NCBI GenBank assembly: GCA_018823745.1
Contig: JAHJHR010000017.1
Coordinates: 496,001 to 560,000 of the forward strand
Origin: Alphaproteobacteria bacterium
GTDB lineage: Bacteria > Pseudomonadota > Alphaproteobacteria > Oceanibaculales > Oceanibaculaceae
DNA: 64,000 nt
Reading direction: 5' to 3'
Numbering within the stretch: the stretch's first letter is position 1; each line of letters starts with the position of its first letter. The position numbers and the translations under genes are program-made. This document shows positions 10,108 through 20,340 of the stretch, in pieces. The notes beneath the pieces are model-generated. The model made no database searches. It had not been told where the DNA came from and saw only the letters and a list, made by a program, of their open reading frames with translations.

Positions 10108-10748
10108 AGGTTGCGGTGCTGATCTCCGGTCGCGGCAGCAATCTTCAATCGCTCATCGATGCCTGCGCCGCGCCAGACTTCCCGGCCGAAATCGTTCTGG
10201 TGCTGTCGAACAAGGCCGATGCCTATGGCCTAGTCCGCGCCGCCGAGGCCGGCATCGCCACCACGGCAATCTCGCACAAGGCCTATCCTGACCGCGAAAG
10301 CTTCGACGAGGCGCTGCATGCCGAGATCGTCGCTGCCGGCGCGCAGCTGGTCTGCCTGGCCGGCTTCATGCGGCTGCTGACACCGGGATTTGTCGGCAAG
10401 TGGCACGACCGGATGATCAATATCCACCCCTCGCTGCTGCCGGCCTTCAAGGGGCTGCACAGCCATGAACGCGCCATCGAGGCTGGTTGCCGCTTCACCG
10501 GCTGCACGGTGCATTTCGTCCGCGCCGAAATGGATGACGGCCCGATCATCGTCCAGGCCGCCGTGCCCATCCTGCCCGGCGACAGCGCCAACGAACTCTC
10601 CGACCGCGTGCTGGCCGCCGAGCATCGCTGCTACCCACTGGCCCTGCGCCTGGTTGCCGAGGGCAAGGCGGTCGTGGACGGCGCTATCGTGCGCATCGCC
10701 GATGCCGCCAGCCCCCAGGACGCGCTGCTGAACCCGCTGGCGGGGTAG
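10095..10748 (+). CDS. purN: Phosphoribosylglycinamide formyltransferase
   Basis: PurN transfers a formyl group from 10-formyl-THF to GAR in purine synthesis. The 217-residue protein contains the phosphate loop (SGRGSNLQ, 11-18), the catalytic NIHPSLLP block (H111) and the distal acidic motif MDDGPI. The real start is a GTG at 10095 preceded by GGAGG at 10086-10090. The ORF-track start (9939) lies deep inside purM and gives 52 non-homologous residues. The coupling to purM is by 13-nt overlap. Downstream lies a REP-like element that may insulate the convergent SDR gene. Confidence 0.96.
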   Translation: MERLKVAVLISGRGSNLQSLIDACAAPDFPAEIVLVLSNKADAYGLVRAAEAGIATTAISHKAYPDRESFDEALHAEIVAAGAQLVCLAGFMRLLTPGFVGKWHDRMINIHPSLLPAFKGLHSHERAIEAGCRFTGCTVHFVRAEMDDGPIIVQAAVPILPGDSANELSDRVLAAEHRCYPLALRLVAEGKAVVDGAIVRIADAASPQDALLNPLAG

Positions 10749-10776
10749 TCGCGCTCCGCGTCCGCCTCCCCTCTGT

Positions 10777-10862
10777 CGTCATGGTCGGACTTGATCCGAC
10801 CATCCATTGACCGAGCGACTGGCGCGGACGGCTTGACCCTCGGGTCAAGCCCGAGGGTGACG
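10777..10862. repeat. REP-like element A, copy 1 (86 bp)
   Basis: Two perfect hairpins are joined by a short spacer: ATGGTCGGA-cttga-TCCGACCAT on the left and ACCCTCGGG-tcaag-CCCGAGGGT on the right. The element opens with CGTCA and closes with TGACG. The same unit recurs at 32416, 32672 and 42545, always between genes. This copy lies between the convergent purN and SDR genes, a typical REP/BIME location. Nothing in it looks coding. Confidence 0.85.
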
Positions 10863-10884
10863 AGGAGAGAGTGGGTCCTGCTCC

Positions 10885-11643
10885 CTAGTACAGATGCTGC
10901 CCGCCGGTGACGAAGATCTCCGTACCGGTGACATAGCCGAACTGGTCGGAGCAGAGCGCGAAGACGGTCGAGGCGACATCCTCCGGCTTGCCGAGCCGGT
11001 GCATCGGGATGCGCGGCACCAGCATTTCGTATTCCGGCGACAGCATCGCGGTTTCGATCTCGCCGGGGGCCACGGCATTCACCCGCACGCCGAGCTGCGC
11101 GAAATCGGCCGCCATCTCGCGGGTCAGCGCCGACAGCGCCGCCTTCGAGGTCGAATAGGCCGACCCGGCGAAGGGGTGGATCGAATGGCCGGCGATCGAG
11201 GTGATATTCACGATCGAACCCTTGCCCTTGTGCAGGGCCGCCGCAAAGCCGCGCGCCAGGCGCAGGGGCGCGAAGCAGTTGAGCTCGAACACCTGCTGCC
11301 AGGCGTCGATATCGCCGTTCAGGCAGCCCAGCCGCTCTTTAAAATCGGTCTTGGGCGACCAGCCGGCATTGTTGATCAGCGCATGCACCGGCCCGTCATC
11401 AAGCAGCGCATTTGCCTCCTCGATGAACGCCTTCACGCTGGCAGGATCGAACAAATCGGTCGGGATATGCGCAGTCCAGAACGGGTCGCGCTTGCATTCC
11501 GCCGGCGCCTCGTCGCGGCTGCAGGTGATGATCTTCCAGCCCCGGTCGCGGAAATACCGGGCGGTGGAATGGCCGATGCCGCGGCTTGCACCGGTGACGA
11601 TGCAGGTCTTGGCGCTGTCGAGATCGAAGATCGTGTCGCTCAT
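10885..11643 (-). CDS. SDR family NAD(P)-dependent oxidoreductase
   Basis: A classical short-chain dehydrogenase of 252 residues. The cofactor loop (VTGASRGIGHS, about 17-27), NNAG motif (INNAGW), and catalytic Ser plus YSTSK motif are all in place. The C-terminal glycine motif (VTGTEIFVTGGQ) is also typical. The substrate cannot be read from the sequence. It is a single minus-strand gene between purN and the APH-like gene, with no obvious partner. Confidence 0.9.
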   Translation of the reverse strand: MSDTIFDLDSAKTCIVTGASRGIGHSTARYFRDRGWKIITCSRDEAPAECKRDPFWTAHIPTDLFDPASVKAFIEEANALLDDGPVHALINNAGWSPKTDFKERLGCLNGDIDAWQQVFELNCFAPLRLARGFAAALHKGKGSIVNITSIAGHSIHPFAGSAYSTSKAALSALTREMAADFAQLGVRVNAVAPGEIETAMLSPEYEMLVPRIPMHRLGKPEDVASTVFALCSDQFGYVTGTEIFVTGGQHLY

Positions 11644-11711
11644 GGCGGCGGAGCCTATCCTATCTGTCGGCCAATGGGGAGATACTGCGAGAGATTCTTA
11701 ACAAAACCGCC

Positions 11712-13244
11712 TTAACAATCCAGCGCCTGTTTCGCGGCGACCAGCACCGCACCGGCATCCCCGGAGGAATCCAGCCGGTGCCAGCCCTGTGGTGGCTTGA
11801 TCCCGGACAACTGGCCCCGGACCACCGCGACCGTGGCGTCGGAGGCATCGCCCTTGCGGGTGGCGACGCGCTGCTCCAGCTGCGCCGGCGGTGCTTCCAG
11901 CCACACACCGTCGAAGGGTATATCAAGCCGCCGCGCAACAGCGGCGATGCCCCGGCGCTGGCCGTCATTGCCATAGACCGCATCGGCAATCACCGACTGG
12001 CCCTGGCGGAGCACTGATTCGGCCTGGCGCTCGATTTCCTCGAAGACCCGGATCGAGACCTGCCAGTCATAGGCCTCGGCTGGCAGCCGCTCGGTCTCCG
12101 CGACGCCGAACAGGCGCTTGCGGATCACGTCGCTGCGCAGAAGTATGGCGCCGGGCGCCCGGCCGATGGACGGGGCCAGCGCCCGCGCCAGGGTTGACTT
12201 GCCGCTGCCGGAAATACCCCCCACGGCGATCAGGCGCGGTGCGGCGGGCTGAAGATAGCCCAGCGCCCGGTCGAGATAGGCCCGGGCCTCGTCGACTGGC
12301 GCGTCGGCCTTGTCGTCCGACAGGCCCTCTGCCAGACGGGCGCCGACATGGGCACGGATCACGGCCCGGCAGGCCAACATCAGGGGCAGCGCCGCCAGAC
12401 CGTCATAGCCACCGCGCAGCAGATAGCGGTTCAGCACCCGGTTGGCCTGGCTGGCAAGGCCGCGATGATCCAGATCCATCAGCAGGAAGGCGAGATCATA
12501 GAGAATGTCGATGATGGCGAAATCATCGTTGAACTCGATGGCGTCGAACAAGGTTGGCCGGCCATCGATCAGGCAGATATTGCGCAGATGCAGATCGCCA
12601 TGGCAGTGCCGTACCAGCCCCTGCGCCCGCCGCGCATCCAGCAACTCCCCTGCTTGCGCCAGCGCCGCCCGGCACAGCCGGTTCACCGTCGCCACCGTCC
12701 CGGCCTCGAACACCGTGCCGATGACGCGCTCAAGCTCTGCGGCATTGCCCTCGACATAGCGCTCAAAGGCATCCCGGCCGCCCCGGGTCTGGGAGGGCTC
12801 AGCCTTGTCATGCAGGGCGGCGACGGCATCGGCCAGCCCGTCCATCAGTTCGGGCGTGAGGCCACCGCTGGCAGCCAGCCGGTCGAACAGCGCCTCCTGC
12901 GGGAAGCGGCGCATCATCACCACCCATTCGACCGCTTCCGATTCCGCACCGCCCAGTCGCAGCCCGCCCTGCCCGTCCGGCACGACGGCCAGAAGATCGA
13001 GATAGAGATCGGGCGCGGTGCGGCGGTTCACCTCCAGTTCGGTGACGCAGGCCTTGTGGCGCTTCTCCAGCGTCGAGAAATCCATATAGGGGTACTGCGC
13101 CGGCTTCTTGATCTTGTAGGCCCGATCCCCGGCCAGGAACACATAGGCCGCATGGGTTTCCAGCCTGTCGACCGGCCCGGTTACGCCATAGGTCTCTGGA
13201 TTGCCCAGCAGGGCCAGGACATCCGACAGGGAAAATTCCGTCAT
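11712..13244 (-). CDS. APH-like kinase / AAA-type ATPase fusion protein
   Basis: A 510-residue protein joining two nucleotide-binding modules. Residues about 30-300 form an aminoglycoside/choline-kinase-like domain with the catalytic-loop motif HGDLHLRN (215-222) and the metal-binding FDAIEF block. Residues about 335-505 form a P-loop kinase-like domain with Walker A GGISGSGKST (342-351). This bifunctional architecture is a recognised but poorly characterised family; no substrate is known and it should not be read as antibiotic resistance. Its ATG overlaps the CDF transporter stop by one base (TGATG), so it is translationally coupled to that gene. Confidence 0.85.
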   Translation of the reverse strand: MTEFSLSDVLALLGNPETYGVTGPVDRLETHAAYVFLAGDRAYKIKKPAQYPYMDFSTLEKRHKACVTELEVNRRTAPDLYLDLLAVVPDGQGGLRLGGAESEAVEWVVMMRRFPQEALFDRLAASGGLTPELMDGLADAVAALHDKAEPSQTRGGRDAFERYVEGNAAELERVIGTVFEAGTVATVNRLCRAALAQAGELLDARRAQGLVRHCHGDLHLRNICLIDGRPTLFDAIEFNDDFAIIDILYDLAFLLMDLDHRGLASQANRVLNRYLLRGGYDGLAALPLMLACRAVIRAHVGARLAEGLSDDKADAPVDEARAYLDRALGYLQPAAPRLIAVGGISGSGKSTLARALAPSIGRAPGAILLRSDVIRKRLFGVAETERLPAEAYDWQVSIRVFEEIERQAESVLRQGQSVIADAVYGNDGQRRGIAAVARRLDIPFDGVWLEAPPAQLEQRVATRKGDASDATVAVVRGQLSGIKPPQGWHRLDSSGDAGAVLVAAKQALDC

Positions 13245-14155
13245 CAGGCGGGACGTGGCTTGTCGGGAATGCCGTGAGGGTCCTGATGGACAATCACCTC
13301 GGCCCCGGGGAAGGCCAGTTCGATTTCCGCCTCCACCGAATCCGCGACCTCATGGGCGCGCAGCAGCGTCATGCTGCCATCCAGTTCCAGATGCATCTGG
13401 ATGAAGCTGTGCTGCCCGCTGGACCGGGTGCGCAGATCATGCACGCCCAGCACCTCGGCCGGGCGACGGGCGATCTCCAGGATCGCCTGGCGCTGGTCAT
13501 CCGGCAATTCCCGATCCATCAGGATGTTCAGCGCGCCCCAGGCGATGCCCCCGGCTGTGCGGATCAGATAGGCCGCGATGCCCAGCGCGAAGAGCGGATC
13601 GGCCATGGTGAAGCCGAACCAGCCGCCCAGCACCAGCGAGGCGATGATCGACACATTGATCAGCAAATCGCCCCGGTAATGCAGGCTGTCGGCCTCCACC
13701 GCCAGCGAGCCGGTGCGGCGCACCGCATAGGCCTGATAGGACACCAGCGCCAGGGTCACGACAATCGAGAAGACCATGACCGCAATGCCGATGCCCTCCT
13801 GCGAGGTCGGCTGCGGGTTCACCAGCCGCCGGATCGATTCGATCACGAGGAACAGGGCCGAGCCCATTATGAATGCGCCCTGCGCCAGGGCAGCCAGGGG
13901 CTCCGCCTTGCCGTGTCCAAAGCGATGCTCCCGGTCCGGCGGCACCAGGGCCTGCCGCACGGCAAACAGGGTCACCACGGACGCGCAGGCATCAAGCGAG
14001 GAATCGACCAGGCTGGACAGCAGCGCTACCGAATCGGTCATCAGCCAGGCCGCCAGCTTGACCGTGATCAGCAGTCCCGCCGTGATGACGGCGAGCAGCG
14101 TCGCCCGCCGCATCAACTTGCCTGAAGCGTCGGTTCCGCTTTTTGTCTCAGCCAT
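13244..14155 (-). CDS. Cation diffusion facilitator (FieF-like metal exporter)
   Basis: CDF proteins export divalent metals (Zn2+, Fe2+, Mn2+, Cd2+) against protons. About six membrane segments, the first near residues 20-40, are followed by a roughly 90-residue cytoplasmic metallochaperone-like domain. The membrane zinc-site motifs are visible: SSLVDSSLDACAS in helix 2 and DSLHYRGDLLINV in helix 5 (the HxxxD pattern). I prefer the ATG at 14155, preceded by GCGGGG; the track start at 14170 is a TTG. The length is about 303 residues. Metal specificity is uncertain. It lies immediately upstream of, and coupled to, the APH-like/ATPase gene. Confidence 0.92.
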   Translation of the reverse strand: MAETKSGTDASGKLMRRATLLAVITAGLLITVKLAAWLMTDSVALLSSLVDSSLDACASVVTLFAVRQALVPPDREHRFGHGKAEPLAALAQGAFIMGSALFLVIESIRRLVNPQPTSQEGIGIAVMVFSIVVTLALVSYQAYAVRRTGSLAVEADSLHYRGDLLINVSIIASLVLGGWFGFTMADPLFALGIAAYLIRTAGGIAWGALNILMDRELPDDQRQAILEIARRPAEVLGVHDLRTRSSGQHSFIQMHLELDGSMTLLRAHEVADSVEAEIELAFPGAEVIVHQDPHGIPDKPRPA

Positions 14156-14178
14156 AAAGCCCCGCTTCAACAGAAGGA

Positions 14179-14769
14179 TTAAGGGAAAAGCTTCTCCGTG
14201 CGCCAGGCATCGCCCTCGCGCTGGAAGACCAGCCGATCATGCAGGCGGAACGGCTTGTCCTCCCAGAATTCAAAGTAATCCGGGACAATACGGAAACCCG
14301 ACCAATAGGCCGGGCGCGGAATTTCGCCGATCGGGTGTTTTGCGGCATATTTCGCCACCGCCTTTTCCAGCGCGAAGCGGCTTTCCAGCGGGCGTGACTG
14401 CTGCGAGGCCCAGGCGCCAATCTGGCTCTGGCGCGGACGGCTGTGATAATATTCATCCGCCTCGGCCTCGCTGACCGGGCTGACCGGGCCTTCGATGCGG
14501 ATTTGCCGGCGCAGCGATTTCCAGTGAAACAGCAGGGCAGCCTGCGGGTTTTCCAGCAGGTCGCGGCCCTTGCGGCTCTCGAAATTCGTGTAGAAGACGA
14601 AACCGTGTTCGTCATGCCCCTTCAGCAGGACCATGCGCAGCGACGGGCGGCCGGCGGCATCGACGGTGGCGACGGCCATCGCATTCGGGTCATTGGGCTC
14701 CTTCTGCCTAGCTTCCTCGAACCAGTTCTGGAAGCGCTGGAAGGGTTCATCGAACGGGGCCTCGGTCAT
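14179..14769 (-). CDS. pdxH: Pyridoxamine 5'-phosphate oxidase
   Basis: PdxH is an FMN enzyme that makes pyridoxal 5'-phosphate from PNP or PMP. Family landmarks are visible: [30 protein letters not shown] (FMN phosphate binding) and the closing R-W/E type tail WRTEKLFP. The roughly 196-residue length is typical. The ATG at 14769 and a GTG one codon earlier (14772) are both possible starts. PLP supports several enzymes in this window (ALA synthase and the class III aminotransferase), but there is no operon link; the nearest downstream gene is the CDF exporter, 23 bp away. Confidence 0.95.
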   Translation of the reverse strand: MTEAPFDEPFQRFQNWFEEARQKEPNDPNAMAVATVDAAGRPSLRMVLLKGHDEHGFVFYTNFESRKGRDLLENPQAALLFHWKSLRRQIRIEGPVSPVSEAEADEYYHSRPRQSQIGAWASQQSRPLESRFALEKAVAKYAAKHPIGEIPRPAYWSGFRIVPDYFEFWEDKPFRLHDRLVFQREGDAWRTEKLFP

Positions 14770-14983
14770 CACTCATGCCTCAATTTCGCCGCGGAAATAT
14801 CTAAGCTAGTCGGGTGCGTTACCCGGGTCCAGCCGCAGGCGGCGATGCCCCGCATGCAAAAAGAGCTTTGGGCAACGCCATCGGTCGCAGTATCTTGTGG
14901 TTACTATACCGGTTCTACCCTGATTCCCCACCAAATCTGGCCTGGGTTTCAGAAGGTCAACCGGCCTCAAAGGGTCTTCGAGC

Positions 14984-15454
14984 ATGGTTAAGAAAACAGT
15001 GATCGCCGTGGCCGCTCTCCTGGTCATGGCAGGGTGTGAAAGCAGTAATTACGGCACCAAGCAGACTGTCGGCGGCGTACTGGGCGGTGTCGGCGGCGCG
15101 GTTGCCGGCGCACAGTTCGGCAGCGGCACGGGGCGCCTTGCCACCACGGCGGCCGGCGCTTTGCTTGGCGCCTTCCTCGGTGGCGAGGTCGGGCGCGGGC
15201 TGGACGATGTCGACCGCCAGCGCGCCACCAGCGCCATGAACCAGGCGCAGGCCGCCCCGGTCGGCCAGACGATTGCCTGGAACAATCCCAGCACCGGAAA
15301 TTCCGGCAGCGTGATACCGGTTCGCGACGGCACCGCCCCGAATGGCGCGTATTGCCGTGAATTCCAGCAGACCGTCACCATCGGCGGCAAGTCGGAGCGG
15401 GCCTATGGCACCGCCTGCCGGCAGCCCGACGGCAGCTGGAAAATGGTTGAATAG
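14984..15454 (+). CDS. Glycine-zipper surface lipoprotein (17-kDa-antigen-like)
   Basis: A 156-residue putative lipoprotein. The signal sequence ends in a lipobox (LVMAGC, Cys18), so the mature protein should be lipidated on Cys18. Residues about 28-70 form a glycine-zipper 2TM segment (repeated GGxxGG / GxxxG), and the C-terminal part resembles the RT0821/17-kDa surface-antigen family, with two further cysteines (YCRE and TACR) that could pair. Such proteins are outer-membrane associated with unclear role. The gene precedes the J-domain gene by 20 bp and may be cotranscribed with it. Confidence 0.82.
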   Translation: MVKKTVIAVAALLVMAGCESSNYGTKQTVGGVLGGVGGAVAGAQFGSGTGRLATTAAGALLGAFLGGEVGRGLDDVDRQRATSAMNQAQAAPVGQTIAWNNPSTGNSGSVIPVRDGTAPNGAYCREFQQTVTIGGKSERAYGTACRQPDGSWKMVE

Positions 15455-15474
15455 ACAGCGAGGCCCCGCCCAGC

Positions 15475-16455
15475 ATGCGTGATCCCTATGACGTGCTCGG
15501 CGTGAAGCCGTCCGCGTCGCCATCGGAAATAAAGGCGGCCTTCCGCAAGCTGGCAAAGAAGTTCCACCCGGACGTCAATGCCGACGACCCGGCTGTGGAG
15601 GGCAAGTTCAAGGAAATCAACACCGCCTATAATCTGGTCTCCGATCCTGATCGGCGGGCGAAGTACGACCGTGGCGATCTGGATGCCGAGGGCAATGAGC
15701 GCCGCTTCTCGCGCGGCGGTTATCGCGGCGCCCGGCAGGGCCCGCGCAGCAGTGCTGGCGGCACAGCGGGGGGCGGCACCTCGCGCGGACCCTTCGGGGG
15801 CGGCGGATCGGAGGATATCTTCGCTGAGTTCTTCCGCGCGGCCGGCATGCGCCCGGACCGGAACGCCCAGAGCGGTGGCGATTCAGGCACCCAGACCCAG
15901 AGCCGGGACAGCCACCGGGGCGCCGATGTCACCTACAAGCTCGACGTCGATTTCCTGGAAGCGACCGCCGGGGCGAAGAAGCGCGTCACCTTCCCTGACG
16001 GCAAGAGCCTTGATGTCGCAATTCCCGGCAATACCCATACCGGCCAGACCCTGCGCCTGAAAGGCCAGGGCCGGCCCGGCATTCACGGCAGCCCGGCCGG
16101 CGATGCCTTCGTCGAGGTCACGGTAAAGCCGCATCCCTATTTTGAGCGCGAGGATCTGAACATCTATCTCGACCTGCCGGTGACCCTGCAGGAAGCGGTG
16201 ATGGGGGCCTCCGTCCAGGTGCCGACGATTCACGGCCGGGTGCAGCTGAAAGTGCCGCCCAGTTCCAGCGGCGGCACAAAGTTGCGGCTGAAGGGCAAGG
16301 GCATCCGCGATGCCAAGGCAGGCATAGAGGGCGACCAGTTCGTCACCCTGCGCATTGTCCTGCCCGACCCGCCGGATCGCGAATTGACCGATTTCCTGGC
16401 CCGCTGGCAACCCAAGAACACCTATAACCCGCGCAAGATCGCGGGGATGGAATAG
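15475..16455 (+). CDS. DnaJ/CbpA-like co-chaperone
   Basis: A J-domain protein of 326 residues that should stimulate DnaK. The N-terminal J domain carries HPD at 31-33. A Gly/Ser-rich and Arg-rich linker (about 75-140) follows, then two C-terminal beta-sandwich substrate-binding domains ([17 protein letters not shown] and related repeats). No CxxCxGxG zinc-finger repeats are present, which places it with CbpA/DjlA-type class B proteins rather than DnaJ itself. The AUG is preceded by GAGG. It ends 93 bp before fabI. Confidence 0.92.
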   Translation: MRDPYDVLGVKPSASPSEIKAAFRKLAKKFHPDVNADDPAVEGKFKEINTAYNLVSDPDRRAKYDRGDLDAEGNERRFSRGGYRGARQGPRSSAGGTAGGGTSRGPFGGGGSEDIFAEFFRAAGMRPDRNAQSGGDSGTQTQSRDSHRGADVTYKLDVDFLEATAGAKKRVTFPDGKSLDVAIPGNTHTGQTLRLKGQGRPGIHGSPAGDAFVEVTVKPHPYFEREDLNIYLDLPVTLQEAVMGASVQVPTIHGRVQLKVPPSSSGGTKLRLKGKGIRDAKAGIEGDQFVTLRIVLPDPPDRELTDFLARWQPKNTYNPRKIAGME

Positions 16456-16548
16456 TGCCCGGCATGTGGCGCTGCTTTACCCGGCTTTGCGCTTTCGTGT
16501 AGGATGCGCAGCCTTTTTAGACCGTAGATATTCGTGAGTGGGGATTTG

Positions 16549-17361
16549 ATGACGAACGCCACGCCCTTGATGGCCGGCAAGCGCGGCATTGTGATGGGGG
16601 TCGCGAATGATCGCTCGATCGCCTGGGGCATTGCACGGACTCTGGCGGCGCATGGCGCCGAAATGGCGTTCACCTATCAGGGCGATGCGCTGAAGAAGCG
16701 TGTCGAGCCACTGGCGCATTCCATTGGCTCCACGCTTCTGCTGCCCTGCGACGTAACCGATGAATCCAGCATCGACGCGACCTTCGACGCACTGAAAGAG
16801 GCCTGGGGCACGCTGGATTTCGTGGTCCATGCCGTCGCCTATTCCGACAAGGACCAGCTGAAGGGCAAGTATGTCGAGACCACGCGCGACAACTTCCTGA
16901 ATACGCTGGATATCTCCTGCTATTCCTTCACCGCCGTGGCGCAGCGCGCCACCGCCATGATGAATGATGGCGGGTCGCTGCTGACGCTGACCTATTACGG
17001 CGCCGAGCGGGTGATGCCGCATTACAACGTCATGGGCGTGGCCAAGGCCGCGCTGGAAGCCAGCATCCGCTACCTCGCCGTCGATCTGGGCGACCGGGCG
17101 ATCCGGGTGAACGGCATTTCCGCCGGGCCGATCAAGACGCTGGCGGCTTCGGGCATCGGCGATTTCCGCTATATCCTGAAATGGAACCAGTACAACTCGC
17201 CGCTGAAGCGCAATGTGACGCTGGAGGATGTTGGCGGCTCTGCGCTCTATCTGCTCAGCGAGCTGTCGACCGGCGTGACCGGCGAAATCCACCATGTCGA
17301 TTGCGGTTATCATGTCGTCGGCATGAAGGCCGTTGACGCGCCCGACATCTCCGTCGTCTGA
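16549..17361 (+). CDS. fabI: Enoyl-[acyl-carrier-protein] reductase (NADH)
   Basis: FabI reduces trans-2-enoyl-ACP in the last step of each fatty-acid elongation cycle. The 270-residue protein has the FabI-type cofactor region (GVANDRSIAWGIA, 17-29) and the catalytic Tyr-x6-Lys motif YNVMGVAK (Y159, K166). I start at ATG 16549 behind an AGTGGGG-type Shine-Dalgarno; an upstream in-frame GTG at 16534 is less likely. aroC begins 3 bp after the stop codon, so fabI, aroC and probably sppA form one plus-strand operon. Confidence 0.96.
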   Translation: MTNATPLMAGKRGIVMGVANDRSIAWGIARTLAAHGAEMAFTYQGDALKKRVEPLAHSIGSTLLLPCDVTDESSIDATFDALKEAWGTLDFVVHAVAYSDKDQLKGKYVETTRDNFLNTLDISCYSFTAVAQRATAMMNDGGSLLTLTYYGAERVMPHYNVMGVAKAALEASIRYLAVDLGDRAIRVNGISAGPIKTLAASGIGDFRYILKWNQYNSPLKRNVTLEDVGGSALYLLSELSTGVTGEIHHVDCGYHVVGMKAVDAPDISVV

Positions 17362-17364
17362 GCC

Positions 17365-18453
17365 ATGGCCGGCAACAGCTTCGGCACGGCCTTTCGCTTC
17401 ACCACCTGGGGCGAAAGCCACGGGCCGTCCATCGGCTGCGTGGTCGATGGCGTGCCGCCGCTGATTCCTCTCGACGAAGGCGATCTGCAGCACTGGCTGG
17501 ATCGCCGCCGGCCGGGGCAGTCGCGCTTCACCACCCAGCGCCAGGAACCCGATCAGGTGAAGATCGTCTCCGGCGTGTTCGAGGGCAAGACGACCGGCAC
17601 GCCCATCGGGCTGATCATCGAGAACATGGATCAGCGCTCGAAGGATTATTCCGAGATCGCCGACCAGTACCGCCCCGGCCATGCCGATTTCACCTATCAG
17701 GCGAAATACGGCATCCGCGATTATCGGGGCGGCGGCCGCTCCTCGGCGCGCGAAACCGCAATGCGGGTCGCTGCCGGCGGCGTGGCGCGCCGGATGCTGC
17801 GCCACATCCTGGGCGACAGCCTGTCGATCCGGGGGGCGCTGGTCCAGATGGGGCCGCACGGCATCGACCGGAGCGCCTGGGACTGGGCAAATGTCGAGAA
17901 TAACCCCTTCTGGTGCCCGGATGCCGCCGCGGCGACCGCCTGGGAGGGATATCTCGACGGCATCCGCAAATCCGGCTCCTCCTGCGGGGCGGTGATCGAG
18001 ATTGTCGCCAGTGGCTTCCCGGCCGGTCTGGGTGAGCCGATCTATGACAAGCTGGACAGCGACCTGGCTCGCGCCATGATGTCGATCAACGCGGTCAAGG
18101 GCGTGGAGATCGGCGCCGGTTTCGAGGCGGCATCCCTCACCGGCGAGCAGAATGCCGATGAAATGCGCATGGCCGGCAACAAGGTTGAATTCCAGTCCAA
18201 CAAGGCGGGCGGCATCCTGGGCGGCATCTCCACCGGGCAGGATATCGTCGTGCGCTTCGCGGTGAAGCCGACCAGTTCCATCCTCACCCCGCGCCAGTCG
18301 GTCGACCGCAACAACCGCGACATCGAGGTCCGCACCAAGGGCCGCCATGACCCCTGCGTCGGCATCCGCGCCGTACCGGTCGGCGAGGCCATGATGGCGC
18401 TGGTTCTGGCCGACCACGTGCTTCGCCAGCGCGGCCTCACCGGCGCGCTGTAA
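17365..18453 (+). CDS. aroC: Chorismate synthase
   Basis: AroC makes chorismate from EPSP using reduced FMN, closing the shikimate pathway. The diagnostic signatures are present: [17 protein letters not shown] at the N-terminus, [19 protein letters not shown] in the middle and [15 protein letters not shown] near the C-terminus. The 362-residue length is normal. It starts 3 bp after fabI and ends 27 bp before sppA. Confidence 0.98.
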   Translation: MAGNSFGTAFRFTTWGESHGPSIGCVVDGVPPLIPLDEGDLQHWLDRRRPGQSRFTTQRQEPDQVKIVSGVFEGKTTGTPIGLIIENMDQRSKDYSEIADQYRPGHADFTYQAKYGIRDYRGGGRSSARETAMRVAAGGVARRMLRHILGDSLSIRGALVQMGPHGIDRSAWDWANVENNPFWCPDAAAATAWEGYLDGIRKSGSSCGAVIEIVASGFPAGLGEPIYDKLDSDLARAMMSINAVKGVEIGAGFEAASLTGEQNADEMRMAGNKVEFQSNKAGGILGGISTGQDIVVRFAVKPTSSILTPRQSVDRNNRDIEVRTKGRHDPCVGIRAVPVGEAMMALVLADHVLRQRGLTGAL

Positions 18454-18480
18454 CCCCCAAAAGAAAGGACATGGCCCGCC

Positions 18481-20271
18481 ATGTTCGTCTGGCTGCGCCG
18501 TCTCTTCGTTGGTGTGCTCGCCCTTCTCGGCCTTGTGGCACTGGTACTGTTTGGCACGATCTATTACGCCATCGACCAGCTGACCCCCGAACTGCCCGCG
18601 CAATGGCGCGAGACGGCGCTGCCGGAACGCATCCTGCTCGACATCACCCAGACCGGGGCGCTGGCTGAAACACGGGCCAATGACCCGGTTGCCCTGCTGA
18701 CCAGCGGCTTCGATTCGCAGCCAACCCTGGTGGAGACGCTGCAGGCCATCGACCGGGCGGCGCGCGATCATCGGGTCGGCGCGCTCTATGCCGATCTCAG
18801 CCATGCCGAGATGGGCCATGCCGCCGCCCAGGAGCTGCGCGACGCGGTGCAGCGTTTTCGGGCTGCCGGCAAGCCGGCCTATGCCTTCGCCGATACCTTT
18901 GGCGAGGCCGGATCGGCCAGTGCCGTTTACTACTTCGCCTCCGCCTTTGACGAAATCTGGCTGCAACCCTCCGGCGATGTCGGGCTGACCGGCTTCTCGA
19001 TGGAATTCCTGTTCTTCCGCGATGCGCTGGCGGCCATCGGCGTCGAGCCGCAGATGTTCCAGCGCCAGGAATACAAGGGCGTGGTGGAGATGCTGACCCG
19101 CGACGGCGTCAGCCCGCCGGTCCAGGAGAATTACGAGCGCCTCGCCCGCTCGATCTTCGATCAGATGGTCGCCGATATCGCCGCCGCGCGCAGCATAGAG
19201 CCCGCCGCCCTGCGCAGCCTGATCGACCAGGCCCCCCTGTCCTCGCAGGCCGCCCTGCAAGGCGGCCTGGTCGACCGTCTGGCCTATATCGAGGCTGTCC
19301 GCAGCGCTGCCCTGTCACGGGCCGGCGCGGACGCGGTACCGACGCCGCTGGGGCGCTATGCCCGCAGCCAGCCGGACATCCAGGGCGAGGCCAGCGACAT
19401 TGCCCTGATCACCGGCTCCGGCGCCATTGTGCGCCAGGCCGCCGGCTCCTCCTTCAGTGCCGAGACCGCCTCCAGCGGGCGTCTTGTCCAGGCCATTGAC
19501 GCCGCCATCGCTGATTCCGACATCGAGGCCATTCTGCTGCGTATCGACAGCCCCGGCGGCTCCTATGTCGCCTCGGACAGTGTCATGCATGCAGTTGGCC
19601 GGGCGCGCGCTGCCGGTAAGCCGGTCATCGCCTGGATGGGCGATGTCGCGGCCTCGGGCGGGTATTTCATTGCCATGGGGGCAGACCGCATCATCGCCCA
19701 ACCCGCCAGCATCACCGGGTCAATCGGCGTGGCCGGCGGCAAGATCGTGGTTCAGGGGTTGCTGGAAAAACTAGGCATCGGCCATGATTCCGTCTCCATC
19801 GGCCGCAATGCGCTGCTGTACTCGCCGACACAGCCGCTCAGCGACAGCGGGCTGGAGCAGTTCAACGCGCAGCTTGACCGCATCTATGCCGATTTCACCG
19901 GCAAGGCGGGCCAGGCCCGCAATCTGGACGCGGCCGCCATCGACCGGGCGGCGCGTGGCCGGGTCTGGTCCGGTGCCGATGCGCAGGCGATGGGGCTGGT
20001 CGATGATCTGGGCGGTTATCACACCGCACTGGCGGCGCTGCGCACGGCACTGTCACTGGACCCGCAGGCCGCATTGAACGTCGTCCCCTTCCCGCCGCGC
20101 AAGCGGCCGCTGGATGCGCTGATGGACAATCTGGGCGGTGATTTCTTCGGCATCCTGACGCAGCTGCAAACGCTCAGCCGGGTGATGGCCGCCCTGCAGC
20201 CGGTTCTCGACCAGGCCGCCATCACGCTCGATCCGGCCCCGCTGCACCTGCCGGCGCCGGCAGCCCGCTAG
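18481..20271 (+). CDS. sppA: Signal peptide peptidase SppA, 67-kDa type
   Basis: A membrane-anchored S49 serine protease that degrades released signal peptides. Residues about 8-28 form the single N-terminal membrane anchor. The protein has the long tandem-domain form (596 residues): the general-base Lys sits in the N-terminal half (EYKGVVEM, K199) and the nucleophile Ser in the C-terminal half (AASGGYFIA, S392), as in E. coli SppA. The gene follows aroC by 27 bp and is probably the last member of the fabI-aroC-sppA unit. Confidence 0.95.
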   Translation: MFVWLRRLFVGVLALLGLVALVLFGTIYYAIDQLTPELPAQWRETALPERILLDITQTGALAETRANDPVALLTSGFDSQPTLVETLQAIDRAARDHRVGALYADLSHAEMGHAAAQELRDAVQRFRAAGKPAYAFADTFGEAGSASAVYYFASAFDEIWLQPSGDVGLTGFSMEFLFFRDALAAIGVEPQMFQRQEYKGVVEMLTRDGVSPPVQENYERLARSIFDQMVADIAAARSIEPAALRSLIDQAPLSSQAALQGGLVDRLAYIEAVRSAALSRAGADAVPTPLGRYARSQPDIQGEASDIALITGSGAIVRQAAGSSFSAETASSGRLVQAIDAAIADSDIEAILLRIDSPGGSYVASDSVMHAVGRARAAGKPVIAWMGDVAASGGYFIAMGADRIIAQPASITGSIGVAGGKIVVQGLLEKLGIGHDSVSIGRNALLYSPTQPLSDSGLEQFNAQLDRIYADFTGKAGQARNLDAAAIDRAARGRVWSGADAQAMGLVDDLGGYHTALAALRTALSLDPQAALNVVPFPPRKRPLDALMDNLGGDFFGILTQLQTLSRVMAALQPVLDQAAITLDPAPLHLPAPAAR

Positions 20272-20340
20272 CATTCCTCGCAAAGACACGGCTTTTAGCG
20301 CATAATTGAGATTGTTTTCCCGGCGGCAGGAACGGCTCAC

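Noticed and set aside
11712-13244. Aminoglycoside resistance gene
   Set aside because: The APH-like fold is shared by many small-molecule kinases, and the fusion with a P-loop ATPase belongs to a different, uncharacterised family.
16477-19260. 927-aa open frame antisense to fabI-aroC-sppA
   Set aside because: It lies opposite three clearly identified genes, has no domain signature, and its repetitive G/A/R/Q/H-rich translation is the usual antisense shadow of GC-rich codons.
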